In this document: in pieces, positions 33,873 through 46,031 of the stretch
Position numbering within the stretch: position 1 is the first letter of the stretch
Layout of the letters: the number at the start of each line of letters is the position of its first letter
Assembly (NCBI GenBank): GCA_030737875.1
Contig: CM060924.1
Span: 144,950,197 to 145,014,196 of the forward strand
Reading direction: 5' to 3'
From: Allium sativum
Lineage: Eukaryota > Streptophyta > Magnoliopsida > Asparagales > Amaryllidaceae
Length of the DNA: 64,000 nucleotides
Made by a program: the position numbers and the translations under genes
The notes under the pieces: model-generated
What the model saw: the letters and a program-made list of their open reading frames with translations, nothing else
The model's database searches: none
Told to the model about the DNA's origin: nothing

Positions 33873-34921
33873 TGGTAGCTAGGTTAATTGAGAGAAGTTT
33901 TTTACAAAATATTTTATAAACGAATGGATGTTTATTTAAATAAATCTAACGGTTCATGGCCAATTCAACTCCGATAAAAAAAGGAGTAAGGTCTCACTCT
34001 TTTCCACACAAATCTGAAGACAACAACGGAGCTCTGCTATTTCCTGTTCTCTTCAAATCAATTTCTTAATCAAAATATATATTCATACATAATCCATCGA
34101 ATATAAATCATATAAATTCGAAAGGGATTGTCAAATCCAAATGGAAAAGGGTGTGAATTGACATCTAAGCTATTCTTCATCAGTTTCTCCCCTTTTTTCC
34201 TATTTTCTTGCGAACCTACAGATCTAAAAGTGTCACCTTTTTAGATTAATCGTAGATCTGTAAGAATTTGGGAATTGTAGGCCTAAACCATTATTCAGAT
34301 TTCAAATTTGGATGCTTTCAAGTGAGTGGGAAATTTATATATGAAGTTACAAAAAATTATCTCGTTTGTATTAGATCTTAAATCTATGCCTAACATTTAT
34401 CAGATCAGTTCATTTATTGTTAAAACTAAAATGCTACTTATCAGATCTATTTATAAATGTTGTCAAAAATCTGAAGTATATATTTGTGGTTTGGAATAAT
34501 ATTATTTGAGATTACTAAATTATTAAATTATTGTCAACAATTGTGTTTGAAAATATATTATGGTTATTGTAAAATGCTGTAGGTCTAGAAATCGGTCCCA
34601 TAAACACTGTTAAGATGTAGTTTTATTCCAGATCTCTAGTTTCAGTGTTAAACAGTGAATTATGTAATTTTGATTAAAAATATACAATGGTGAATTATAT
34701 AATTTTGATTAAAACGACATAACCCTATTTATGTTCAATATTTTTGGGGTTTAAGTTAGTTATTGTTAATTGTGCCTTTTTGCTCCTTTTAAATAAAAAG
34801 GCATCATTTGAAACCAATAAGAAATATTCAATTATTGAAAAGGGGAAAGTTGTGTAAATTCACGCATAAATATAGATATATGTATTTGTGCGTAGTTTAC
34901 ATCAACTATTCCAAAACATAC

Positions 34922-34922
<1 letters not shown>

Positions 34923-34953
<31 letters not shown>
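34923..34953. repeat. TA microsatellite
   Basis: About fifteen TA units in the TK-3 LTR. Confidence 0.95.
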
Positions 34954-34961
<8 letters not shown>

Positions 34962-35494
34962 CTTGTGGTTTGAAATATGTTTATTCAGATATACAGGCAT
35001 GATTTACAATAATTGTACCTGACAATCTTTTTGTAAGATTTAGAACCTTATTTCAAGATCGAGTACAAAAAGGAATGTTTGGTTATTATTTGAACCAAAT
35101 TATTAAACTAATGCAAATAGTAATAAAAGAAAATAACTAGGTTAACTATGGTAAAATATAAATATATATACATTATCCGTTCGAAACTACGTAAATAACG
35201 AAATATGTATAATAACGAATGTTTGAATGTTTGAACAAAATTTATTTTATGGAATTATACATGTAAATGTAGCCCATAATAAATGAATATATTTGTGGTG
35301 ACCGTTGTAGCAATTAGCATAATTGATTGCTATAAATAGGCCAATAAATAAATAATTAACTATTGTAACCGTAACTGATTTGAGGGAAAATAAATTTAAT
35401 TATGTAGTTAAGCCTAACGGTTACAATTCCTAAATTGTCTAGTATTAATGTTGTAAACCCCAATTAGGAAATTTGAATTATGACCGCATTAAAA

Positions 35495-35700
35495 CACGAG
35501 GTTAAGTTCAACTTGTGGTAGAAGTCTTCCTGGAACCACCCAGCAAATCCAGCATCCACAAGTGGTCAACTTAATGTGAGGAGTCTAGTGCGTAAATATA
35601 ACTGCAATAAGACACGAGGTTAAGTTTAACTTGTGGTAGAAGTCTACCCGGAACTTCCCAGCAAATCTAGCATTCACAAGTGGTTAGCTTAATGTGAGAA
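35495..35700 (+). other. Twin imperfect hairpins, TK-3 LTR
   Basis: Copies at 35495-35580 and 35612-35700. The first pairs TTAAGTT with AACTTAA and ACTTGTGG with CCACAAGT, 15 pairs interrupted by one internal loop, around CCTGGAACCACCCAGCA and AATCCAGCA. The stems differ from TK-1/TK-2 at paired positions. Confidence 0.82.
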
Positions 35701-35714
35701 GTCTGGTGCGTAAA

Positions 35715-35744
35715 TATGTGTGTATATATATATATACACACATA
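35715..35744. repeat. 30-bp perfect palindrome
   Basis: TATGTGTGTATATAT and its exact inverse; lies just after the twin hairpins. Confidence 0.85.
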
Positions 35745-36898
35745 TACAATAGAAAATAAATATATAATCAAATAATTAGAAAAGTCTATTGGGGTACAAT
35801 AAATATATATTTCGGGACTGATAAATTAGGAATATTCCATTGTTAATTAATGTCTTAGGAAAATTATGACTGTTAGGCTCATAAATTACATTAATTATAA
35901 TCAATGGAAATAAATGTTAATAAAGGATAATTAGTGTCTTAGGAAATTATAACCGTTAGGTTCATAAGTGACATTAGTTTTAGATTGCTGCCTTAGGAAA
36001 ATATGACCATTATGGTCATAATTGGCAATAACCTTATTAAATAGAAATAATGAAATAAAAAGGGGATTAATGGGTATTGATTCCCGTTTTAAATACTAAG
36101 TCCAATTGGGAAGATAATTAAATAAATATCCTAGGCTAAAAGGGATATAACTTTCCTTATTTATACCAACTAATCAAAAATTCATAATTAAAAGATAGAG
36201 TGAGCTTAGTAGGCAAATAATGCTAGTTATTATTTACAATGATCGGGAGAATTCACACAATCTATCGATAATGAGGCTTTGAGTTGTTAAGGATGTGCAT
36301 ATGAATAAGTAAACTCCGCAATTAGGATTTCACTCTTGATTTAATAATCAGCTATGTTCTAGTTTAAAGGCTTCATAAATATATGCATAAACGTTCTATC
36401 TCGGTATCGTATTATTAGGAACGCTACCTTGAGAAGGGTAGTTTGGGTCGTGCGTAAATGTTTACAAGGTTATGCTAGAATTGCTAACCTTGGTAGGCAT
36501 ACATCTAGATTTGAACCAAACGGGATATATCTGTGTATTGTAATCTATGTTGTACATTTTCTATTCACCAAAATCTTGTTGTTCTGACCCCGTCTTCATT
36601 ACAACCTCTCAGGTTTTCTAGAGAAGGTCGGGTTATCACAGGTGTTTAAGTTTGGTTTTCAGTTCTAGTTCTCTCTCATGCTCTGTATTGACGATGGTGA
36701 CTTTCCTTATAAGGTAGTTGCTTGAGTTAATAATAGTCTATTCTATTTTGTTTCTGCTGTGGGTTATTTTATCGTATCCTGATTATGCTCATGTTCGTTT
36801 ATTTGTAGGTACCAAATACACACGCTCCATGCTTGGATGTGTTTGAGTTTTGATTTTTGTCAAGATTTGGGCTCAAAAAAGTGTGGGGGTGTTAGATT

Positions 36899-36910
36899 TG
36901 GTATCAGAGC
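36899..36910 (+). other. TK-3 primer binding site
   Basis: TGGTATCAGAGC, exact match to the TK-1/TK-2 site. Confidence 0.88.
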
Positions 36911-37661
36911 AAGGAGTGACGATCAGAGGAATTAGTTAAATTAGGACTCGTGAGAGAACGTTATTCAATTTTCTATTTTTTCTTCGTCTTTCTTACTCAA
37001 CTTTAATTTATTTTGACGATGAATTAGTCATGGGAATAATTATATATAAAATGAGCTTTAAGAGACTAAGTATTGAAATATGTTGATTTCAGGTTTCTAG
37101 CCAATTCTGTCTTGCCTCCACAGTACATTGACGATCTCGCCATGTAAAGCACGAGGACGATAAATGGTGGAGTCTGTTAGTTCGAGTTTGGAGACTGGAC
37201 AAAAATCTATCTACAACCGAGATAGCCGCGATTTCTGGTTTGGTTTCGTTGGTAGTTCTGGTTAAAGACCTTTACTTGACCCAAAATAGGAAAATTCACA
37301 TCATTATGTCGTATTTATTCAGATACGTAATAAAGATGTATATCCTTTCGATTCTTTGTTAAAATTCCAAATATTCTTTTGTTGAAATATTAATTTGAGT
37401 ACTTGGCCTTATATTCGAGGGAATTATTTTTTTAAATTTGTTTGGAAAATTAAAATGGATTTTGAAAATTCTGAAGTTATGATTTTAGAAAAACAGTTTA
37501 ATAAAAATATAGTTTTACTATTTTAATTTATTCGCATTTTGGAATTGTTGGGCTTTGTGTGATTTTAATAAATATAATCCGATTGGTAAGAAGAAGGGAA
37601 TTGGAAATAACAAGGAATATGCCACAAAACTAGAAAATAATTAATACCTATTCCTTGTGGT

Positions 37662-37666
37662 TTTTA
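37662..37666. repeat. GL-3 left target duplication (TTTTA)
   Basis: Perfect match to 42824-42828. Confidence 0.85.
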
Positions 37667-38269
37667 TGTAACGACCCGGAAAATCCGAACCAATTTAAAA
37701 TTTTTATTTTAAATTATTTGGTGAAAAATGTGGCAGAAATTAAAAATTTCATTTTTAAATAATATTAAAGCCAGTGAAAATAGTCAATTTTCAAACGATC
37801 TCTATTTTCGACGAAACCACTTTTGTTGGAACCGAAATGTTGAATTATTGCTAGGTTTCAATTTTTAGAATTTTTCGAATTAATATGTGAGCGTGGCGAA
37901 GGAAAATGTGGTTGGTCGATTTCAGTCAAATTTAATTGACTGAAAAATAGCCATTTTTCAAACAATCTCAGAATTCGACGAAATTAATTTTGTTAGGACC
38001 GTATCATCATAACAAAGAAAAATATTTTTTTCTGGATTTTTCTGAGTCCGTATGTGGCCTCGGTGAATTTATTTATGAAGATAAATTAAATTAATAAAGG
38101 ATTTAATTATTAAATTAAATAATACAGGCCACAGACAGCCGTTTGGGCTGACGGGACCTGTCCTATTGGATCTGGAATATGGGCTATTGGCTAAGGGCAC
38201 CTTCTGCTGGACTGAAATTGAAACGGTTTGAAAGATATGGATTTAATTGTAAAAATACATTAAAAATAT

Positions 38270-38640
38270 TATAAATATAGGATTTTAAAACCCTAAAACC
38301 ACTGTTCATTATCTCTGCCGCCACCCCCTTTCGTTCAATGGCCTAAACCAGTCGATACTTCCTCCACAAATTCCCATCGATCTACTCAGTAAATCCCACC
38401 ATTCCAGTACAATATTTTGAAGAGATTTTTACCACCTTCACATCCATACGGCCATCACCCACCATCGTCGCCTGTAGCGACCGCCCCCCGCCCCGAACCC
38501 GAGCCGCGTCGACCGCCGCCCAACGCGCCAGAGGCCGTCGAGCTGCCCCCTTCGCCGGCGGTGGTGCGCCTCCCGTAGCCCAACGTCGTGGCACCATCGG
38601 ATCCTCGAGCCGATTATCCTACCTCTTGAAAATTTGAATC
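38270..38640 (+). promoter_or_regulatory. GL-3 LTR promoter and GC-rich leader
   Basis: TATAAATA at 38270 is followed by a CCGCC-rich leader to about 38640. The small open frames in it (38382-38704) are probably by-products of high GC. Confidence 0.5.
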
Positions 38641-39114
38641 CAAGTTTTGAACGAATAGGGAAGCTAACGGCCGATACTTGATTTGGAGAAGAAAGGTTAT
38701 TCACCTAATTAATTAATTAATTAATTTAAATTGTTTTAAAACTTGATTTAACCATAATTGATTCGTTTCAACTCAGAATTTGACGATTTCGGAAGCATTG
38801 GAATCGTAACAGCGAATAGAACGTGTTGAGACTGAAACGGGACCATTCTGAACAGTTTGAATTTTGGCCAAAATCTGCAACGACTGTGAGATTTATAAAT
38901 TTTAATAATTAAATAATTTAATTCTATTTTTTATGTGAATCATTGTATGTTATTGTTTCTGATCTGTGATGTGGTGATTGTTGTATGGTTGTTAATATTC
39001 GTTGTGATATTATGATATAGCATGTTAGTTTAGATCTATAAATTCGGATGTAATCTCTATAAAGTTCTCATCTTTATTGGTTTTCTTTTTATTTTATTTC
39101 TATTTTATTTTTAT

Positions 39115-39665
39115 CCCTTTATAGGAATAAAAAAATTGAATCTTGTTTGTTTTACAAACAAAAATGAAATTTTGAATCTTTATTTTGTTTTTACAAAATA
39201 AAATGAAAAATTGAATCTTTGTTTGTTTTACAACAAAAATGAAAAGTTAAATCTTTATTTTTGGTTCAACACATAAAATGAAAAGTTGAGTTTTTGTTTT
39301 GATTAACAAAATAAAAGAAAGGTAAATTTTTATTTTGATTTGTAAAATAATAGCATAAGGTAAATTTCTATTTTGATTTACAAAATAAAACAAAAGTTTA
39401 ATCTTTATTTTTGATTTACAAAATAAAAGAAAAGTTAAAGCTTTATTTTTTATTTGCAAAATAAAACAAAAATTGAATCTTTATTTTTGATTTGCAAAAT
39501 AATAACAAAGGTGGAATCATTATTTTGATTTACATAATAAGAACAAAAGATTGAACCTTTATTTTGTTTATGATTTATAAAATAAAGAAAGTTTAAATCT
39601 TTTAAATTTTAATTAAAAGATAAATTAAGATTAGATATTTTATTTGATTTACAAATAAAACAAAG
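39115..39665 (+). repeat. GL-3 minisatellite A
   Basis: About 14 degenerate units of 36-40 bp on the pattern TTGAATCTTTATTTTGATTT + ACAAAATAAAA. Confidence 0.85.
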
Positions 39666-39699
39666 ATGAGACCTTTTATTGTGATTCATCAAATTTATA

Positions 39700-39920
39700 C
39701 ACCAAATCATATATTGTGTTGTATGTGTGGACATTGAAATGACGATGTTGGGTAAATAGAAATGGTTAGACCAAAAACCATATTATTATATTTGTGGATA
39801 TTGAAATTTTGACGTTGGGTAAATAGAAATGGTTAGACCAAAAAAACCATATTATTATATTTGTGGATATTTAAATTTCGATGTTGGGTAAATATAAATG
39901 GTTAGACAAAAACCATTATT
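39700..39920 (+). repeat. GL-3 minisatellite B
   Basis: Three units of about 66 bp with GACGTTGGGTAAATAGAAAT and GGTTAGACCAAAAACC. Confidence 0.85.
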
Positions 39921-39994
39921 TTTGGTTGTCATATTTTGACACCAAATTGAGTTGAGTTAGATAGGAAAATACCCCTATAGGAAAAGTGTGCATT

Positions 39995-40560
39995 AAGAAG
40001 ACAATTAGAAAAATTTACATTTTTCTAATGTAATAAAGATAATTCGAAAATTTACATTTTTCTAATGTAATAAAGATAATTAGAGGATTTACAATTTTTC
40101 TATGTAAAAATATAAGATTTACATTCTTCTATGTAAAGATGAAAGATTTACATTTTTCTATGTAACAATGAAAGGTTTACATTTTTTAATGTAAAGGTAA
40201 AAGATTTTACATTTTTCATTATAAAGGAAAAGAGATAAAATATTTACATTTTATAAAACATAAAAAGTACATCTTTATGTTATAAAATGAATTACATTAA
40301 AAAGTTCATTTTTGTGTATTTAAAACGAATAGGATAAAAAGTACATTTTTGTTATTTAAAACGAATAGGATAAAAAGTACATTTTTGTTATTTAAAACGA
40401 ATAGGATAAAAAGTACATTTTTACGTATTTAAAACGAATTAGATAAAAAGTATATTTTTATGTATTAAAAAGGGATAGGATAAGAAGCACATTTTTATGT
40501 TATAAAAAAATGAATAAGAGAAAAGTACATTTTTATGTTATAAAAATGAATTAGAGAAAA
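39995..40560 (+). repeat. GL-3 minisatellite C
   Basis: Short units with TTTACATTTTTCTATGTAA (to about 40250), changing into units of about 40 bp with AAAACGAATAGGATAAAAAG and TACATTTTT. Confidence 0.8.
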
Positions 40561-40570
40561 AGAACATTTT

Positions 40571-40795
40571 ATTGAATATAAAAATATACATTGCTGAAAG
40601 CATCATTTTTGTCGCATTAGAATTGGTGAGCAAAAATGTTATATTATTGAATATAAAAATATACATTGTTGAAAACGTCATTTTTGTCGCATTAGAATTG
40701 GCGAGCAAAAATGTTATATTATTGAATATAAAAATATACATTGTTGAAAACGTCATTTTTGTCGCATTAGAATTGGCGGACAAAAATATTATTTT
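40571..40795 (+). repeat. GL-3 minisatellite D, three 75-bp units
   Basis: Units start at 40571, 40646 and 40721 with ATTGAATATAAAAATATACA. Since 75 is a multiple of three, both strands stay open (40538-40798 and 40572-40805); these are not taken as genes. Confidence 0.92.
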
Positions 40796-42823
40796 CATAG
40801 AATAAAAAGGATGGATTTTAAATAGGGGGAAATCGCCAAATGATTTATATATAAATATAAATTTTACGAAACGAGATCGGCAATTCGCGTATCGACAATC
40901 GTAACTTCAAACGATTATATAGAAAGATCCGACCGTTGGATTTTCCCAAAACTGGAACCGTTAGGACCGCTTTGGGAAGAGCTTTCCAACGATATAAATT
41001 TCATCAAAATCCGACGGTTAAATTCTAAGATATGTGTAAATAAAATTTTGGTAAAAACAGAGCCAGGGCCGCCCATTGACCCGAAACGTCGTTTGTTTAT
41101 TTCGAGCTATTTTTAACAAATAAAAATAGCGATAAATAGTTATAATTATATGTGAAATGTTTTGAACTATAACTATGCGACAATTATTTTAAAAGACCGA
41201 GTTTAACTCATTTCAAATAATTGCACGGCGATTAAATCAAAGATGTAAGAAGACGTTCGTTGAGGACCGACGATCTTCACATCGAATGGACGACGACTAC
41301 TGATGCCTCGGACCGACTTGCTCCTAGGACGGGGTTGAAGCAGTAGTTGTCCGTATGTATGCGTTGGTCGTGCAGATAAGCAAGCGCCTCTTGGTGTCTC
41401 CGGTTCCGTTCAGACACAGAACGGACTTGTAAATGGATGCATGTCTGACGTTGAAATTCACTTCGTGTAATTAAATCGATTTGTATTAATATATATCTGT
41501 TTGGTGGTAGAGAATTTAGTCTCTACTTAACACCCTGGTATATAGTAATAGTTATCGATCGCATGGCGTTGAATTGTCAATGTGGCATGCCAATATGCAA
41601 TGATCAAGGCTTTGTTGAAAAGCAGGCCTTGTGGTTGATGATCAAAGCATAGTCTGTTTAGGCATAGCTTTGTGTATAGCGTAACCTCACGAGCCTCACA
41701 CCCCGATATGAGTCTAAAACGGGAGAAGGGAACGCAGGGAGTGCACACGTTATCTTTCTAGCTAGAGTAATGTCAGGGGCCTAACAGCACTGACATTTTA
41801 CTTATGTGGATGATTGATTTTGAGGTACCTCGTGTTTTATAGGTTGTTAGTGGCCATATTATAGGTCCAAAAGGACCGGGAAACGTGTGTTCAGGTATGA
41901 CTAATCCACGACCCTTCGGAGTGGACCGACCCTGCAGCTATCCAAGGGTTGCCCATAGGTGTGATCCTGAGGTATTTGCTAGAGTGCCTCGAATCGGTAA
42001 GGAGCTCCTCCCTAGCCTTGACTCATGATGGAAAAACAAATCTCCAGTACGACATCTCTTTTTCGATTGTATAACTAGTATGGCGACATAGTAGGATGGG
42101 GTACTATGCCGCCTAAGATTAATACATTTATATTGAAATGATTTATGAAAACATATACACACTAGTAATGATACGTTTTACGTATTTATCTTATTTTGAC
42201 CAATATAAGGTAAAATCCTATCCTCCGGTTTGCGTTGCATTGTGTGATGGGACTTGGGTCTTATAATGATCTCATTTTTTCTAAAAAGCATAGCGTTTTT
42301 TAAACGATTTACTTTAATTATGACTGGCAATCCAATGGAGTAAACCCGTTCCGCGTTAGCGGCGTGGTCCTGTGATTCGCCATATTGATAGTTAGTATAG
42401 GAAGATTTCACTTTGCAAACTCGGGTGCCCTCTTTCCACATGGGAAGCCAATTGACAGGTTCAGGTGATACATTCTGATTTGGACTTGCTTGGAGAGAAG
42501 GAGAAGAAGGCTTTTTCTCTAGTTTTTACTTCTGCTTTGAGTCATTTTATCTTCTTTAGCTTTGATGTATGTAATGGAGTTTGAGACTTGTTTCTTTTCC
42601 ATTTAAACTTATTTTCCTTTTGCTGAGACTCTTTATTTGGCTAGGTTGTATCCTGTACTGCGTACTCTGATGTATTGGATATTATGATGCTGATGACATT
42701 TATTTCCGCTGCAATGGTTTATGTGTTATGATAATTATCTGAGATCTGTTTTTTGTTGTAAATATGTTGTATTCCAAAAAGATTATCCTTACTTTTGTTC
42801 TGTGGAAGTTTGGGGTCGTCGCA

Positions 42824-44035
42824 TTTTAGTATCCCTCTTTTTATATATATTGGATGATTTATCGAAATTATTGCAATTTAAACTTGAGATTTTAAAGTTC
42901 CAACATTTTTGAACGCGAAAAGGTTTTCAGTTTGTAATACAAACTAGAATATAAATAATAACAGTAATGATAATAAATTGGATTTATAAATTCAAAATAG
43001 TTAGTTTATAATAAATTACATTTTTGAAATATTTTAGATTTTCTTTCGAAAAGGCTAAGGAAAACCCTTTGTCTGGATTTTTGGGGTATTTGATTTTGAG
43101 TCATCTGATTGTTGTCAGCTAGGTAATGGGAAAATCCGTTTTAAATTAATTACGGATTTCTAACTAAATTATTTTGAAAACCCATTCGTTTGTTTCGTGG
43201 TCGCAACATCATTGTTGAGACTATGAATCTTTGGAGACAGTTCGGAGTTTGATTACTGTTTATGATATCGTGTTGACGAGGATGATTATTTTACGGATCT
43301 TGTCAAATCTTAAAAGGTGACGCGGTACAATTAATATTTTAATCCGGCCTAATAAGGACAAGGTTCAACCTTTACCCAAAGACCATTCGACATTTGACCG
43401 TTTAGCGTTATACCTAGAGTGGTCAACTTGTGGATGAGTTTTGGTACAATTTGGACCTAGGACTCAACCGTAAAAGTTGCATCGATATCACTCCCTTAAC
43501 TTTCTTCTTTCATTCTTCCTTCCTCATCTAATCGAACCATATCCTTATCCTTTTCTTTATCGTTGTATCCTCTTTTTTTCTTGCTAGTTTGCGCATTAAA
43601 TCTCGTCGTATTAATACTCCAAGATCTAATTACCTCTCTCCGAGCATTTCTTAGTCCATAGTACCTAATTGCGATATCCGATCTAACTCACACAATTTAA
43701 GTCTCACCCTTAAAGAAAGATCATTTGGTTGGATCAGAATGAGCAAAAATGTCTCACCACTTGGGGCTAAGAAAAGTTATCGTGGTATTTGGGCTTGCAC
43801 CGTTCCTTTTGCTTCAAGATCTTAAGATAGGATTGCTAGTTGCGCTGCATCCGTCTTTGCTATACCTTGTGAATAGGTTCTTTCGAAGGCAATCGTCATT
43901 TCAGAGATGAAGAATAATCCATCTTTGGATGGTTTGTCTGAGGAGGATCTCAGTGAGATTTTAGAGAAATCCGTGCTTTACGCGGACTTGAATGATCTTT
44001 GGTTTGAATGACTTTAGAGACCTTACAACATATCT
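42824..44035 (+). mobile_element. TK-3 interior, second part
   Basis: Starts with the right TTTTA copy and continues the sequence interrupted at 37666. It is mostly non-coding except for a relic at 43739-44011, and ends where minus-strand GL-4 begins. Confidence 0.6.
43739..44011 (+). pseudogene. Unidentified 90-codon coding relic in TK-3 interior
   Basis: From the ATG at 43739 (MSKNVSPLGAKKSYRGIWAC) one frame runs to TGA at 44009 with only two in-frame stops, TAA near 43829 and TAG near 43880. The rest has normal protein composition, including an acidic stretch LSEEDLSEIL and a final DLNDLWFE. I do not recognise the family. It might be gag of TK-3 or a captured host exon. Its place, about 1.7 kb into the element interior, fits either. 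Confidence 0.45.
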
Positions 44036-45162
44036 TGTTTCGACCCAAACTCGCCCTTACGGGAAAGCCCGGATTGTAATGAGAACATAACAAAATGGAA
44101 CGCAAACAGAAGAACATTTCATTGCTATTACAACAGTTACATTAGAGTACAAGAATATAAAAGAGTATGAGTAAATACTATACGTCAGAAAATATCAGAG
44201 GTTTAAATACATTACATAACAGCGGAAAATAATACATAACACAACTAAAAGAAATACACGGATACAAAGATTTCCGAATATAGCTCCAGCTGTAAATCCA
44301 GGATCCTCAGGAAAACAAATCTGCAAAACCAAAACTACTAGCTGCCCGTGTGGAAAATATGGGCACCTAGAGTTTTGGTTAAAACAATAAACTCCAGGTC
44401 ACTCATGGGGCTAGTGTGAGAACTAAAACAGTCACTTAAAACATTACATTAAAATTTGGTAAATCAAGGGACCACGCCGTATAACACGGAACGGGTTTCC
44501 TCCCAAGAATACTAGTGCATAAAACAAACAGGATAATGCTTTTTGGAAAAATGAAGCTATTATAAGACTCAGGTCCCATCACACAATGCAACGCAAGCCG
44601 AAGGACAGAGTTTTCCCTTATAATAGCCAAATATGCTTGGTACATTTAAAAACAAATCATTTTGATATTACTATAAGTGTTTAGTATCAAAAACAACTTC
44701 AAATATAAATGTATCAACCATAGACGCCATAATACCCCATCCTACTATGTTGCAATACTAGGCTCTACAATTAAAAACAAAATGTCACGTATTGGAAATT
44801 GGATTTCCGTCATGAGTCGAGGCCAGGGATGGCTCCTCACTGATTCGAGACACTCTAGCAAATGCCTCGGGATTACACACCGCGGGGCAACCCTTGGTTA
44901 CTGCAGGGCCGGTCCACACATTCTTTTGTGGATTAGTTATTCCTGAACACACATTTCCCGGTCCTATCGGACCTATACATCGGCCCCGTAGTGACCTATA
45001 TTTCCGAGGCGCCTCGCTATCCATCATCCACATAGTTAAAAATTATAAATGTCTGGGCTCCATAGCATGACACCACCCATAGCTAGAAGGAAACGCCATG
45101 TCCTCCTTACGTCCCTTATCCCGTTTTTGACTCATGCCGAGGTGTAAGGCTCACGAATTAAC

Positions 45163-45167
45163 TCTAT
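45163..45167. repeat. Tat element left target duplication (TCTAT)
   Basis: TCTAT against ACTAT at 58832-58836; one mismatch. Confidence 0.7.
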
Positions 45168-45891
45168 TGTTAGCGCACTTTGTGAACTAGGCTACACAAA
45201 GTCAAAAAGTTAGAAGATCAAGTAGACGAAGGACACACTGTTGTACATCCGGTTCGGATTGGAATTATAGGAGTAGAAACAAAAACAAGACAAAGGAGGA
45301 AGGAAAGTATTCGGATCGGATCGGAGGTAGTAGGACCGATTCGAACCTATCTGCTAGCCTATCCGATCCGAACCCAGTGCACCCTGCTACTTCGCTCCAC
45401 GATCTCCTGGATATTCGGGGTAGTTACACCCACTTTCTCCCCACGATAGCCACTAACTTGATGTGCTGGCGGCACCAGAACTCATCCGATCCCGAAAGTC
45501 ATGGAATGGAGGACACATGTGCCCGATCCGACCCGAATTCATAAAGGATTTTCACCTATAAATACCCCACCAAGAGGCATTTAGAGGGGACTTTTTGGCA
45601 CTGTGAGAGATTGAGTATCTTTGTGAACCGAATTCCAGCACTCCCAAACAATCCAAATCATCATTCAATGTGTATTTTGAGTATAATTGAGTGAATGTAT
45701 ATGAAAAATGAGTGAGTTTGAGTGAATATCTTGTTTTATTTTCATCTACATCATCAAACAAAGTGATATAAAGTGCACATAGGATCTTTAACGCCGAACC
45801 ACTATAAATCTTGTGTCTCTTTTCTGTTTTTGATCTCATTTTACCGTAATTTTAGTCAATTTGGGTGTTAGAACCACTTTTTGGTATAACA
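45168..45891 (+). mobile_element. Tat element 5' LTR
   Basis: TGTTAGCGCAC...TTGGTATAACA. It contains repeated GGATCGGATCGG / ATCCGATCCGAAC motifs. Confidence 0.93.
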
Positions 45892-45892
45892 T

Positions 45893-45911
45893 TTTGGTGC
45901 TTTCACTGAGA
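45893..45911 (+). other. Tat element primer site region
   Basis: TTTGGTGCTTTCACTGAG directly follows the LTR. This phrase stands at the primer position in other Tat-type elements as I recall them; I do not assign the tRNA. Confidence 0.6.
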
Positions 45912-46031
45912 ATCATTTGAACTCTCTGTTTTTCTGGATTATCGTTCTACTTTTTGGACCGTTGAGTTCAAAGAAGTTAATCCCCAATTTCCGATGATTT
46001 TAAGTACTTGTTGGTTGATTTTTGAAGAATT

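Larger units (their letters stand above)
33548..36896 (+). mobile_element. TK-3 5' LTR (3349 bp)
   Basis: Runs TGTAACAACCC...GGGGGTGTTAGA with a primer site 2 bp later. The terminal CA is GA here. It shares layout with TK-1 and TK-2 (early GC-rich hairpins with GTCGAC, later twin hairpins) but is a separate sequence family. The 3' LTR is not in the window. Confidence 0.8.
36897..37666 (+). mobile_element. TK-3 interior, first part
   Basis: AT-rich leader after the primer site with no readable gene. It continues at 42829 after the GL-3 insertion. Confidence 0.65.
37667..42823 (+). mobile_element. GL-3: solo LTR, 5157 bp
   Basis: Begins TGTAACGACCCGGAAAATCC, ends GGGGTCGTCGCA, and has perfect TTTTA duplications directly on both sides with no primer site or interior. 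That is the signature of LTR-LTR recombination that removed the rest. Blocks match GL-1 (reverse complement), GL-2 and, at 41220-42430, the left part of GL-4 (44440-45160, opposite strand). Confidence 0.92.

Noticed and set aside
40538..40805. Overlapping open frames on both strands over 75-bp repeats
   Set aside because: Explained by a repeat period divisible by three.
41220..45167. Shared block at 41220-42430 and 44440-45160 as a duplicated host gene
   Set aside because: Both are the 3' part of GL LTRs in opposite orientation and contain no open frame of note.
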